DNA of 64,000 nucleotides from Stratiolaelaps scimitus (lineage: Eukaryota > Arthropoda > Arachnida > Mesostigmata > Laelapidae), in contig JABWDB010000007.1 in NCBI GenBank assembly GCA_019614645.1, positions 3,472,001 through 3,536,000 on the forward strand, given 5' to 3'. Positions 22,140 through 35,500 of the stretch are shown here, in pieces. Position 1 is the stretch's first letter; every line of letters starts with the position of its first letter. Made by a program: the position numbers and the translations under genes. The notes under the pieces were generated by a model, which was not told the origin of the DNA, ran no database searches, and worked only from the letters and a program-made list of their open reading frames with translations.

Positions 22140-24175
22140 ACCTTTCTGGTCCGTATTTATGTTCGCTTATCTACTCGACGATGCATACACCTGTGAACAT
22201 GGTCATAGGCATATTTGTATGGTTTTGACAAACCTCTTAAATCGAATATTAATCTCTGACCGCTGGGACAGACGCAAACCGAAAAACGAGTACGGCGATG
22301 GGTAGCAAGGAATTCCATTACTTGAACGACCAACAGTGAAGTCCGCCGGGGAATCGGTGTAATTCTCTCGCAGGCGGCCGACAACACTGGTTATCCACCG
22401 AGGCTGTTTGCGCCATTCTGCATTTCCTTATTGCTATCATATATATATATATATATAAATACACTGCAAGGCTGCGCCGTGGCCGCCATCTGGCGACTAC
22501 AACATCGCTTTCACCAATTCGAAAGCTTTATTGTTTCAACGCTTGTAAAGGCAGATAAGAAGGCCCCCATAATAGTTGCCAGTGCTATTGTTGCTGATTC
22601 ACGTGGACTTCTTGGTCGGGGCAATTTCTGCCTATCGTCAACCTTCCTCCATAGTAGATAACCAACTGTATTTCTTTCTTTCTCTCTCGCTCTCTCTCTC
22701 TGACTCGTTCTATGCGATATCCATTAGTTTCACGGCAGCCGCGCGAATCAGATGGCACCGCAGCGACGCAAGCTGGGTGTAGCTTCAGCGTACATTGGTT
22801 GCTTGCTTGGCTGGTTGCTGCTTGTACGAGAGAGGCATTAACACCATCCAGGGTGCAGATACAGCTACGGAACAGTGCCAATATCGGTGCTGGCCCAGCG
22901 GCAGCACCCGGTCTAGGCGTGGTGGCGAGGTTCCCGCTGCCGCTCGCTATACATGTACACGCATAGTCGAATAATAATAAATGATCACAGAAACAAAACA
23001 TTAGCTGATATATTCGCGTCCATTTACAATGACACTGCCAATGCACACCAGTCGCAGGACGACAGGCATAAGAGCATCAGGGGGAAAAAGTAGGTATTGG
23101 AGAACAAAAAAAAAACGGCGGGTGCTGCTGCTGCAAACTCGGAACCACGGAACAGCAGCCGTAGCAGTATAGACACACATACACACACACACACACACAG
23201 CAAAGGGAAGCAAGGAACGACAAGGACTATAATCGTGGAAGCCGCAGTCGGGAAGTGTATAGAAGAATGAGATATATAGAGTATAAGAGGCAAGCGGGTA
23301 TTCGAGATCTGAATATATATGTATAGCTCCGGCATTGATTCACCCGCAGCCCCGCTCGCACACATAACCCATACGGACATGAACATGGGATGAAGGACGT
23401 GACAATGTACGTAACCCTACGTCGGGTGGATCACATGGACATAGTCACTATGTGTGTATGAGAGTGTGTGTGTGGGTATGCTTGCATGTATGTGCTTGCT
23501 GCTCGCTGTTGCTGGAAGTCACGAGAAGCAGCGGCAGCGGAAATTAGCGGCATATCTAGTTTATACCCTAGTTATTACAGTATAGTTATTATTCTAATTA
23601 TTACTCAGTATACGGCTAAGTATTATATATTACCTAGAATGTCTTGCTGATGCCGCGATCGATGTGAACAATGCTGCAAATGACGGCACATCAACGTCGA
23701 CCTCGAAGCGACGTGAGCGCTCATTGGACAGTGTCTCAGCACAAGCTATACTGCACTTTAACAGTTGCAGAATAGCCGGTGAATAGCTGATGTTTTATAG
23801 TATTTTCTGTTGCACGCACGAAACACCCTGTCGATGCGAGGGGATGTTTCGCGTGTGCAGTGCAACGTTCACACAGCGATTGCCTGAGCCTTTTACCTCG
23901 ACAAAGAAGCCGCTTAACTATTCAGCTTTACTTATATACATTGTAGCTGTATCGTGCCCGGGGGACCCTGGTTTGTATATTATATTTAGGAACGTCTACA
24001 GTACACTCACGTGTTTGTCTAGCGGTGTTTATAGTATGTAGGGGAATCTGTAGACGGAACCGTCCCAAATATGAATATGGATACCGCTCTGCTTAATGCA
24101 TTGTGCCAATTTAGCTAAGTGGTCTGAATACAAAAAAAACGCCCCCTCACGCATATCGCATATTCCCTGATTCAT

Positions 24176-24222
<47 letters not shown>

Positions 24223-25457
24223 TAAATACAAACTGTCTGCATTCGTGTCGCAACGTGTCGACAACGAATATGACGTGCGATATGTAGCGATGCACGTAGA
24301 CATCTAGCAACAAAAAAAAAGAGACAACCAGCGTAAATGCTCAGTATTAGACGCTAAGGTTTCACATTGCATATATCTGTTTGCACTGTTGCATAAGTTT
24401 CACAGGCCGTGTGGACCGTGTTGGGCCTAACGCAGGCCGCAGTAGACGGAAAACTTCGCAAAACAACTTCAGTGTGGCCCGAAAGCGAACCCGCTGCGTT
24501 GTATGATGATCAGCCACAAATCACACAGAGAGAGAGGGGAATACCCTTGTCAACTTTGACGAAGAGCACTCAACTCCAAGGCGATTTCCAACACAAAGCA
24601 ACCATAAGAACACAAGATGCAATTAATGAAGTGTAATAATCACGGCAATACTACGCGTGAGGAAAAGTTGAATCGCAGGCCTATCATAAAAGTGGTCCTC
24701 TCAAATTTACGAAGCAATGTCTACGCCTGTAAAAGGCATTTGACACCGCAAAACGGTCTCGTCCCTTGGCAAGAACTTGACACTGTATTATCGGCCACAT
24801 ATCTTGGAGCGGCACGGTCCCTAACTGATATGTTACCACGATTTGCAAAGATGATGCCTGTGCGCTCCACGCCCGCCCTCTATAGGTGCCTGAAAACACA
24901 AAGTTCATACAACGTTGTAATATCGACGTTCGAAAATAGGAACACGCGCAGACTTAGATCGAGGTTACAAGGCTCGTTCAAGGCAATGGCCTCGCTTAGA
25001 TCGATGCCGTCAGCGGCACGCACATAGAGTGGGACGTTTCCATATTGATTCGGCGAATTAGTAAAACGCTAAGGGACAATTACCAATATGACACTTACCA
25101 TCGTCGCTAATGACCTAATTCATGATACGCGTGTTTTAGGTCAGCCCCGCAGGACTGATTGTCGAACTGCGAGACAAGTTACGCGGTGATATTTCCTTAG
25201 TTAATTAGTGGTTGCTATTATTATCAATTGAAACTTTGTGTATGTATACTACGTTGCCTTCGTATCAGCGATAGTCATTCAGTGGCAGGGTGCACATGCG
25301 TCCTGCCTAACCAAAAGACCGCTGAAACTAAATAAGCAAAGGTGGACTTCCCCTGACAGTTCCTCGCAGTATTACCTAAACATTAAGTGCCTGCGACCTG
25401 TCACACATGCAGAGAGAGAGAGAGAGAGAGACAGCTGGGAATCAGCTCAAAAAATGT
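22106..25457. other. Unassigned stretch with many microsatellites
   Basis: TA tracts at 22107-22134, 22439-22457 and 24178-24218, a CT-rich tract at 22671-22701, CA repeats at 23171-23199 and a GA tract at 25410-25431. Minus frames at 22585-23386 are low-complexity. A plus frame at 24617-25027 (136 codons) contains RRPIIKVVLSNLRSNVYACK, vaguely like the RPikVvLss segment of some LINE ORF1 proteins, but I cannot confirm it. No host gene recognised. Confidence 0.45.
24178..24218. repeat. TA microsatellite
   Basis: An uninterrupted TA run of about 41 bp. Confidence 0.95.
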
Positions 25458-25757
25458 TTATGTAACCAGACGACCGGTGTTACAACACACCGGCCACATG
25501 AATCGCCGTGACCGTCCTCGCGGCCCCTCGATACATGGCCGAGTCATTGCTGTCGATAAGTCCAATATATGGATACTTGTCTGACTAACGCCAAAGGCAG
25601 CAGCACCAGCAGCGGCACTCTTTGACGGAAACGTACGGCTGAGAGTACTAGCGCCACAACCACCACTACCAGCTGCGCGCTCCTGCTGCTGCTGCTGCTC
25701 CTGCTGCTTGGTGATGTAACGTTTGGCAAAAACTTTACTTTCGGTCTCTTGCGTCAT
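25458..25757 (-). CDS. Candidate coding exon with polyglutamine, product unknown
   Basis: A 99-codon minus-strand frame begins at an ATG (25757-25755). The N-terminus is hydrophilic (MTQETESKVFAKRYITKQQ). A Gln/Glu tract follows, then a Gly/Ala/Ser-rich linker and FGVSQTSIHILDLSTAM. The CAG tract and GC-rich surroundings resemble the 5' coding exons of many arthropod regulators. Possible donors lie in the frame (gttagt after FG; gtatcg after PC), but no partner exon was found. The sequence upstream (25760-25950, plus coordinates) is CpG-rich. It could equally be a chance frame through low-complexity DNA. Confidence 0.22.
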   Translation of the reverse strand: MTQETESKVFAKRYITKQQEQQQQQERAAGSGGCGASTLSRTFPSKSAAAGAAAFGVSQTSIHILDLSTAMTRPCIEGPRGRSRRFMWPVCCNTGRLVT

Positions 25758-27430
25758 CCATCCATTAAGCGCGGCCGGGGGCCCAGAGAACCGTAGTCAT
25801 CCTTTGCTTCATCGACGCTTGCTGGGTACTGGGAGGGGGGGACTGATGTGAGTGAGTGCTCGGGCGCGGCGCCGCTCGACTCGGCTTGTTGGTCGACTCA
25901 CTAGACTGCGGCCACGTCGTCGCCGCCGCTTAATTGAACGGCAACGTGCGTTTGCTAATGAACAAAGCGCCAGCACGCCCATTAGGATAACCTCAAATAT
26001 TGCACGATGCGCGTTGACCGGTGTTTGCGCAGGCGTAAGCGCTTCATCCTAAGAGTAGTAGCTTAACGCTTTTTGCTACGGGTGAAATCGAGCAGATTTG
26101 AATAGTGGATGGATGCACGTGAGTGCGCTGCATATATGATTGCTGCGCGGACCGTATCTACTGATCACTGAAATGCATATATTTCTCAATCGGGATTCGT
26201 GGAATCAAGGATTAGGAATACTGTCCACAGGCTCAGGGGCCCTGCGGGGAATAAATTATGGGACTTGTAGCGATTCTTGTTCGATTCGTAATTCGCTCGT
26301 AAGAGCCTATGCCCTAACAGTGGGCGGTGGAATAAGATACTTTTTTAGGGACAGCTACCGAGTTGGCGAATCCGCACGAACACAGTCGCATGATGCGTAG
26401 GGATAGCCCACCCGCTTAGAATTGCCGTCAGTTAGGAACTATGATATCTGTTTTGGCCTTACGATAAGAAGGAGACGAAGCACGCATTAAGACCGCTCTA
26501 GATAGGTGCTTATACAGAAGCTAGTGTTTTGTGTTGTCTAAATGTCATAAATCTTCTGGTTAACATCATCGATATGAGAAATGTGGGCTTCGAAATCGAC
26601 TCTTTCTAATAATCGCCCCTACATATTCATTAGCCGCACCTCTACTGGATTATACCCGTACACATAGACCCAGACTCGAATGTCATGCAATCTCTTTGGC
26701 TCCACTCATCGTAAGCGAGCAACTGAGAGGTTTCGCTGACACGGGGGCTCAGCATCTCGCTGTATCAAACGAGAGAGAGAGAGAGAGAGACCACGGCGAT
26801 CGGCTTCTTCATCCATGAAGCCTCCCCGACGACCCGAAAAAGTCAGATTATCCTTAGTATTCCCTATCTTGTGGGGGCATCCAGTAACGGCCGGTGTTCG
26901 TCGCACTCCGTAAAGGTACTACTCATCCCTCTAGTAACACTATCAGTCGCAGAGGGAGCTGGTGATTGGTGGCGCGAGTCAGCCAGCCTGTGCCATCCGA
27001 ATGTGCCATTCGCCTCTTGCTCAGATCGATTCATTATTATTACCTTGTTGTAATAGCAGGCAGCGCGCGGCTTGCTTCTCAACACCATTTCCATTATGTC
27101 GTCCCAGCCGCGTCTGCGCCCGAACGAAGGAGCCGTGAGGCCACATCGCTATAGCCGTAGCTGAGGCCGAGGCTAGTGGTCTATACCACATTTTGGTGTT
27201 CTTCTAATGGACGAACACCATTGTAAGCTGCTTCTCGTTCCGTTTGCCGCTAGTGCTGCTGATGCTGCTGCTGCCGCAGCTAATAATGTCATGTCCAGCG
27301 CTGTCCGGCGCTCCTGTTTGAGGAGACGAGAGATCGGGAGCAGTATCCCTGCCTCGGGGAGCCTTCCAGGAGTTCGAGACCAAAGGCAAGCAGGGTATTA
27401 GCAGTGTATTAGCAGCGATACGCCGTTTTT
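25758..27430. promoter_or_regulatory. GC- and CpG-rich zone, possible regulatory region
   Basis: Two CpG-rich parts (about 25760-25950 and 26880-27400) flank ordinary sequence with a GA tract at 26771-26790. Overlapping short frames on both strands carry no domain. Confidence 0.25.
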
Positions 27431-30400
27431 TCTATCCCGCTTCTGTTGAGAGCACACGACGAGCACATGGTGCACCGCACTCAGCGCTCATCTTTCTCGG
27501 CTATGCGATATCAACCTAGGGTCGCTGGGTCTCTGTGTGCTTGTGTGTATAGTATAGATGTGCTGCCACTGCTGCATGGAAAAAATCAAACGCAAACGAT
27601 GCCCGTTACCATTGCGAGACCTCGGCTCTGACCCTAACAAACCAGATGTAAAAATAATACGTATCATAACTCAAATATCACTGGTAAATAACTTTGATTC
27701 GGGCTCATCTGAGCACAAGCAAACATAAATGAAACGTGTCATGTCCACATACGCAAACATAGCTGAAACGTTCTAATGAATCTGGCTGAGACTCTGTTTC
27801 TAATCACAGGTCTGGTTGGAGACGCGGAGCCAAGCGCTCACTGTGTTGTAACTATTGCACCGTGAGGATCTAGTCTGCGCCCAATACCATAAATATTTAC
27901 TGGCTCTGTTTCAAGTATCAATGCATAGATTATAATATCACGAACCACAGAATATGCTCGGCAGGCGTTTGCTACTCTATCACAGCCATTTCTAAATCAC
28001 AAACGACGTGATTCAGTGGTAAGTTCCGAAGTTCGAACAAGAGCTGAATGTAACTTACATTTAAAGTGGCGTCTTGGTAACACACGAGCGACCATAAGGG
28101 AATCATGTGTGCTAATAGAATATAGCGGATGGCAAACGCTTCGAAATCGATCCAGTCGAGAGACTGCCGAGTTCGTAAAGTGACTCATTCGTTCGGAACT
28201 CGTTATGCGATTACTTCTCGAAGTTGACTAACAGCTTTGAGGACGAGCTGGAAACCGACAGGCACTGGTAATGTTTAAAGTGTATTTCCTCGCCCCGCGT
28301 TGAACAGCGATGCAAGGGAAAATCCTAGACTCAGCTGTAGGGCTGTAGGTGACTTGCAAGTGTGGTCGCCTACCTGTTTGTTTTTTTGTCGGACGAAAGA
28401 CCTGAAGCTTCTCCGGCGCTCTAGTCTCATACAATTCCTATTATACATCTATCGCGCTGAACTCTGACCCCGTTCGTTTATAGCTGTGTTTGGTTGAGTG
28501 GCTGTCGGAGGCGGGCGCCAACGCGGAAATCAAAAGCATTTGGGTATACCTATGACGCCGGTAAGAGCAACATGAACCTTTAATCGTTCACAGGCTGTAA
28601 GCTTAGATACGAGTTATCCGTGGGATATTTTCTGAAGGATACTCAATTTTCTGAATGAGAACTTAGCGAAAGCTTGAATGCATGTTATGAGAATTGATTC
28701 TGCCTATGTCATCCTGTCTCCGTCTTCCAAAGAGGGAAGAGATGCGAGAACAAACACGATATACAAAGAATAAATAAATGAAAGGTTGAAACTCATTAAC
28801 CGGACAGAGTTTAAGGTCGCAGAGAGCACCGCATGTGGCTGAGCATGGCCACACAGAGACGGAATAGACAATCGTCCAGATCGCACAAATATCTATATAC
28901 AATCCTAGAGGTGTAAGGGATGTGTTCTTACACATGCTGGCCTCATTTTGTTTTCATTTTTAAGCATTCTCTCATGCTCCTCGTAGAACCATTTCACTGA
29001 CCTTCACATGTTTGTGTAGGTGGAAGTGTGTTTGTGGAGGTAAAGGGCATATTCTCGCATATATAACATAAGCATGCTATATTAGCGGACCTAGTATACC
29101 TTGATCTCGATTTATTCTCCCGTACTGGATGTAAAGCTTGAATCCCCACTCATCAATTCCCGAACACGTGCGAGATGGGAAATCATTTATTTGTGTGAGA
29201 TCATGCATTTCTATATCGTGGTACTTTGGTCGCCGCGAGTCCAAAATAGTCCGGGGAGCCGCTGTTGTTATTGAGGAATATCGCCGTAGCCATGATGGTT
29301 AGTTAGAATTTCGTAGAATTTAGGCATTTACGCATAACGCCGCTACTCGGAGCTCGTTGTTGGGCCAATCGGCAGATGATAAATATTGAGAGGAGAATAC
29401 ACCCTCTGTACCTATGTATGTCCCCGATGGCGTACAATTGCTATGCGCGATGGCTGGCTAAGTCAACATATGATTGGGTTCAAATACAAGGAATCCGTAT
29501 CCTATTGATTGACTGGCTGGCTGACAGGCTCCCTGACTACTTTAGCGGTATATTCGAGTTCCCATAGCCGATTTCAGTGGAAATCAACGTGCGAGTCAAC
29601 TGGACCTGACGGTGCGCTTGTTCTTCGCTGGACTAAAATAAATCAGTTGCTATTTTTTGTAATTTCCCGCTATTGGATGGACGTTTCGGTTTGGTTTTTC
29701 GAATTTCGCACGAACCTACCAGTCAACCGTGTTTCATATGGGCTCTGTCGACGATCGAAAATCTCGAGAGCACGAGATGGCTGTGGGTCTCGGACGAGGA
29801 CAAAACGACATTGGTATAAGCAAAAATGGAACTCACGTGGCAAAGAGGCTGTCGATTGTTGCCGAGGGCTTAATGGGTGGCGTCTGGGTGAGTATTTTAG
29901 TTTGTGAGTATTCTGTATTCCTCGCAGAGGAACAGCCAGAGCAACGACTACAGCTAATACGACACCAGCTGCATCCTCTCTTGCCTTCCGCCATGACACC
30001 AGCTGGGACCGCATACAACGACGTGCATCATTTACAACGCGTAGAATTGCATTCGGCTTCTATTTGCTTGCGGACCTTTTTTTCTGGCTTGTTGGCTTGT
30101 GAGAGGGAGGCCAGCGGGGAAGGACGTCGGTGTTTACATTTGAGCCCCCAGAGCGAAAAGCCAATACGCTGCAGGGGAGGGGCTGTGAGCGTCCGGTGAC
30201 GGATGACCGCCATAATATTTTTTGTTTACGCAAAACGTAGGCAAACATGAAGAAAAAGTACACAAGTTGAACTGGATCGTGTAAGCACAAAATTGACGTT
30301 ACGAATAGGCACGAAATGTTGCCGTTCCCATTTGACTTGTGTTCGAAGTATACTACGCGGGCGACTTTCAATAGTATCGCTATAATGTATTATCCTACCA

Positions 30401-31233
30401 TTAGAGAACTGTTTTCTTAGAGGAAACATTCTTGGTGTAGGTGGAAATTGTCGAACATGTGGGAGGTAATGATATGTGACTAGCAGAACAATTGCTTTCG
30501 GGACGCTTTTATGGATACGCTCGCAGACTTGAGCTTGTGGGTTGCCCCAGACGAAAACGAAGCCACGGTCGGAGGACCAATGGGCCAGTCAAGCATTAGC
30601 GTGTTCGCAACGAATATGATCGCTGCGCGAAGCTAACTACCGTGTTGAGGATCACAGCCTTCCCGAGAGAGCACAGCAGACATGGCATTTTTGAGTGTGT
30701 CTTACCGTATCCTTGTCCGAGATCCGGGCCCGTTACCGCACCACCGCATTGCTGTCGCTTCGTATTGACATAAATAAGACTCGATACCGTCTAAACTAAC
30801 AAGAGTCAAGACATCAACCCCTACTGCGAAGATCTCTCCGACAAACTGCGAGTCTGTAATACCACGGACGCATCCTAAAGGAGGATTCTGGTGGACACCA
30901 CAATGCACGGCTGTAAAACGTCTTCAGTTGCATGTCAAAAGGATAGGCCGTCGCCAGACACGCGAGTGTTAGAGCACATACAATGGCGATGAAGCCTGTT
31001 TGCCGGAGAACTCTGACGCTAACAGAAGCAATGAAAGAGAAGGGAACACCAGGCGCTGACTGGAGGTCGCGGCAGCTATTCTATATTTCTGTGGTGGCTA
31101 CACTCGCGTGCGCCAAGAGTCGCCTGCACAGTTCCAGCCAGAGATTACGAGGGCCCAACTCAGTCCCCGACGAACTCCCGCTGTACAGTGCTGCGTAGTC
31201 CCAACACTGGCGAGATAGTGGTCCGAGGCGGAA
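27431..31233. other. Unassigned stretch
   Basis: Frames of up to 156 codons (29729-30199, plus) overlap others on both strands and contain no recognisable domain. No interspersed repeat was identified. Confidence 0.45.
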
Positions 31234-31392
31234 TTTCCAATTGCTGAGATATACGAAGTGCCACGCCGCCTCTTAGCAAGAAAGGCATGTGGTCCAGATG
31301 GACCATTTAATGCGCATCTCAAAGAGGTCGAGATACTCGTGCCACACTGGGCATCACTGTTCAATAACTGAATTGAACGGGGAAGCATCTAA
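31234..31392 (+). pseudogene. LINE reverse transcriptase fingers-domain fragment
   Basis: The plus-strand frame from 31234 reads FPIAEIYEVPRRLLARKACG then PDGPFNAHLKEVEILVPHW, followed by ASLFNN, a stop (31369-31371) and IERGSI. This matches the entry to the polymerase domain of many non-LTR retrotransposons: '...ei..al..lk.rKAcGpDGi.ne.lk......l....lfN.ii..G.iP'. KACGPDG and LFNN...ERG are in the correct order and spacing. The expected PxxW after the G is absent and the frame stops. The upstream frame (30983-31198) shows no endonuclease motif. This is an old, short fragment. Confidence 0.75.
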
Positions 31393-32431
31393 TAGTCTTG
31401 AAACAAAGGCATCATGGTGACGTCTACAAGCTAGGTGTTTTTAATGCAAGACCTGTGCACTGAAATTGTAACTTGGAAACTAGCACTATGTACCCGGTAG
31501 GTATAATTATATATTATTATGTTATAAAACAGCGTGTGAAATTTTATCATTAACGATATAGGTCTGCAATATCACTGAAGCGAATGGTACTTATAGAGCA
31601 TACGGGACCTGTCCTAGGCGTTATTTATCGCATAGCAACGAGTTTAACATAAGATTAGTAAACTGAAAGCTGGTTCCCAAGGCTCTCATACGAAGTTGAA
31701 TAATTAGCGAATTATGTAAGCAGATGGGATAACGGCATTATTCTCTTCTCTTGGATTGAGAGTGTATCCGGGGATTACTTAGAGCTGCATCTCATGGTAT
31801 GGCTATGTGGGGCTCATTCTCTGTACTGTTCCTTGTAGCAACCACTGACCGATGGACGAAGAGTTCCCACCATGTATATACTGCTAATATTAAATATCAG
31901 TTCATGTTTATGTCCTATGTGTAAGCATCTGCATATGATTCGGTCAATTTTGTTCATTCGAATTTGTAAATCGACTCCAGGCTCTGGGAGTCAATTTATT
32001 TTATTTATTTAATCGACTCCACTGAGCAGTCATCTTTTAGGTTCTTAGCTAGCAATCTGGAAATCAGTACAACCTCTGGGCATGTCAAGATTCTCCCAAG
32101 ACTCCTTTCTTAAACACCATCAATTATTTGCAGAAACGTTTGACTCTTTATATAGAAATACTTATATTTATCTAAATAATCGATTAATTATATGATTGAA
32201 TTGTATGTTTGTTAATTACGTAAATAATTTAGGAATTTCTGCTTCAGTTATTAAGAAAGTGTTCTGTAGATATTTATTTTAAACAGTCGGTTTGAATCCC
32301 CTTCGATAGTTGTGTCGAACGACCTTATGCCTCGGTCGTGGGCTGGATCATGAAAAATTAAGTTAGCTTCACAATGACGTGTTTCAGATATTATAATATT
32401 TCAACAGATTTACCATTTTTCTAAAAATATA
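31393..32431. other. AT-rich stretch without recognised features
   Basis: Strongly AT-rich with frequent stops. Nothing is recognised apart from GGTTTGAATCCCC near 32290, an isolated B-box-like sequence with no A box. Confidence 0.5.
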
Positions 32432-32516
32432 TTTGATCCCATGCAGTGACATATAAGATAACGTAAGCATTGTAAAAGTGCAGTTCTCCTAATAAATCAA
32501 TTAAAACTTTAACCTG
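32432..32516 (+). mobile_element. SINE-A copy 2: diverged, 5'-truncated
   Basis: The stretch gtgacatataagataacgta...gcattgtaaaagtgcag...ctaataaatcaattaaaact matches the body and 3' end of SINE-A in order, with several substitutions and a decayed TTACC end. The left edge keeps only a B-box relic (tttgatccc). It looks older than the copies near 47-49 kb. Confidence 0.65.
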
Positions 32517-35500
32517 CTCCAGAAACTAAAGTCCGGTCGGAGAAGCATATCCAAGATACTCAGTCAACTCATGCAGAGATCAGACTGAAGTAATTTCAAT
32601 AAACAGCTTTTTGTCAATGGTTCGATATCAGAACCACCAATGAGGTCTACCCTTGTCATGGTGTCGGTTCCACTTCACGTGCGTTACAGGCGTAGTAAAA
32701 CCGCGACCTACGTCACGGATATAATACGTAAGGGGGACCAATGCCAGGAACGCGTTAATATTGGGGTATTTTCCCATATTTCAAAAGGACGGCCACCTCA
32801 ACTGCGGTGTCACTTAGGTGTACTTGCATCGTTGGACTTTCTAACCACAGTAAGCAAGCACCTAGCGGGCTTGAATAGGCGCTCATTTCCTTCGACGTAC
32901 ATGCGCCAATTACAACTTTTCGATCCACAGCGCTACTCAGCTGGGAGCTTCTATGTCCTCCAATTTTACCGCGGTTTCTCGACGTAGCTAATAAGCTCAG
33001 ACGACACAAGAACGCTGGCGTAAATAATTCACCAACGACACAGTCGGACAGTATCTTAGATGCGGCGTAATATCTACGAAGCTTATTATCAAACTTCTTG
33101 TTCGGCGTTTGGTTGTAATCTTCGCCCATTGCTTCAAATTGCCCTTATTGTGCTACTAAAATTAGATCCTGTACACATCCGTGAGGCTGTATGCGTTTAT
33201 TTGGCAAGGTCACACGGGCCAAATCTGAGAGACCCTGACACGACGAGAGCATCTTCTATTATCCACTCGGAGGTGACTCCGATACACTCATTAGAATTGT
33301 TCGGGACCATTCTAATCTGGCGCGCATCGATCGAAGAAGAGATACCGATCTCCACGGAGATAGTTGATTACATCATACCCCACCGCCCTGCCGAGATGTT
33401 AATACCGCTGGCGCAGAGTGCACTTTAATATTCACAATTTAACTCAATTAACTCAAGAGCAGTAGCAAGCAACATTAAGAACGAAGCCTGACATAAATGT
33501 CTCTAGGTAACCGAAGCGGTGGAGAACGAGCTCGTCCTTGCGCTCGTGTCAAGAAAGACCAGTTGCGGGTGATTCCGAATTTTGCCTGCAGGAAAGGAGT
33601 ATTTCACGCCGAGATTTATAGGACATGTCGCAACGAGCATAAATCCATAGTAGACCTGTTGTGTAGAACAATAGCAATTTCACTTCAAGGAAGTCGAGCT
33701 GCCTGTCTGCCTGCCTGCTCGTATTTTGCTGTAGGGTAGCAAACGATAGCAAAGATTAACGAGCTTAGCGAAAATTGCCGTGTTGAAATTGCGTCTCCGA
33801 CCAAACCGACACTAAAATAGTGACGCCCACGAGTGTGCTCCCCGAGTCAATGTAGACTTTATTTCGGTTGAGAAATTTCCTAACGAACATCCACACACAT
33901 GGTCACCGCATGCACACGGAGCGAACGTAAATGAGACTCGGCACCGTTGCAATGCTGCTGCCCATTGCGTTTGCCATTGTGAGTTACCACAGCATATCAA
34001 GGGCTTCGAGATAAACAGGGGTCAGATTGACCCTAGGCGAATCAAGAGTAGAGTAATACTCGGATAAAAGACAACAGATATTTGAATGCCTGATGAACTT
34101 CGAACTCGACTCCATGACTTCAAATCGACCTGAATTATCTACAAACGTTATTCTATAAAATACTATAGAATTATTTAATTAATTTTTTTTAATAATTTAT
34201 ACATTTAGTCTCGAAAAGGAGAAGACCATTGTTTCGACAGACTTCCATCAATGATAAACAACAACAGCCGAGTGGCTCTCGGAACCCAAATATTTACATT
34301 CAGACTCCAGTAAATCGTGCCTCCGTGCTCATAGAATCAATCCAACTCTTGCGGCTTGCCTGCAAACATTGTTCTGCTGTGATATTGTCAAAATGTCACA
34401 TTTTCTCCGTCCCCGACATGACCTATCTACGTTTTAGCTGTTATAGAATAGGACGCCTAATACGTATACACATATTGGTCGGGCGTAAGTCACGTCATGC
34501 TGGCCAACTCGCCTAGTCACGCCCGCAGCGATCGGTGACGACATCAGCCAGTCGAACTTGGGCAAATGAACACGCCATTCATCGTACAACACTCTATACG
34601 GGTGCCCTCAAAATGGAACAGATGGGCCGCTGCTCTCCACCAGGTTTACACACCTTCGGGCCTTCAATGAGTTTCGGTGCTATCTTCCAGCCAGCTGCTG
34701 TCCCACTTCTGAGCCAACGAGCGCGCGCTTTTTCAAATCCTATGTGTAGCCTAATTTACCTTTTTTTCGCCACATCGCTCCGTCTCACCAGCGCCATTCC
34801 ACTGAGGGAATGGTGGTCCACGTTCGCTGAGTTCGTGCCGAACGCGTCTACTCGTACATTTCCATCTGGCTGCTCCCGTGCTCCCGGCTCTCTCCGCTCC
34901 ATCTCTGCCTCTAAACCGCCGTGGCTGGACTACCCCATCATACGGCTGTCTTCTGCTGCGACTACTGCATGAGTGAACTGGAAGAAGTCGACAGTTGCCT
35001 CGTGCCTTCGCTCCAGGGAGCTGTTTAGTTGCTGAATAAAATCATCTTATATCATGGCGGCCGCCGTCGCCACCGGTGCCGCCGCATCCTCCCGTCAGCA
35101 GTGGCGGGCGCCGACACACAGACACACAGGAGTCCGTGTTCTCAGCCACCTTTCTTCGTAACTCACGCCGTAGCTATATCCCCAGCCGGCGTGAGCCTTA
35201 GACAGGCGTCCTTGCTGTCCGTATACAGAACGATGCAACGTTGGGTGCAGGGTGTAGGGATGAGGTAACGAAGTATTTGACTATTTCTTTCGCTGTCTCC
35301 CCACCCCGCTGTTGTATCCGCTGTAGTTTCAGGAGGAGTTTGCACGCGTGCGAATGAATGAATGGACGATCTAACCAAGCAGGCAAGGCAGCAAGCCGAT
35401 CGTCCTCAAAAAAGTGTTGAGGCGTTGCCGGGCCCCCTGCGTAGATATCTGAGCCAACAGAATGCTGCTTGCATGAATATAAGGAGGGCCACACTCGTCG

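Noticed and set aside
22585..23386. Minus-strand frames with Val/Cys and Arg/Glu runs
   Set aside because: The runs are translations of CA and CT microsatellites; no domain.
24617..25027. Possible LINE ORF1 piece (RRPIIKVVLS)
   Set aside because: Only a few residues resemble the expected motif; no zinc knuckles or further support.
29729..30199. 156-codon plus-strand frame
   Set aside because: Overlapping open frames on both strands and no motif.
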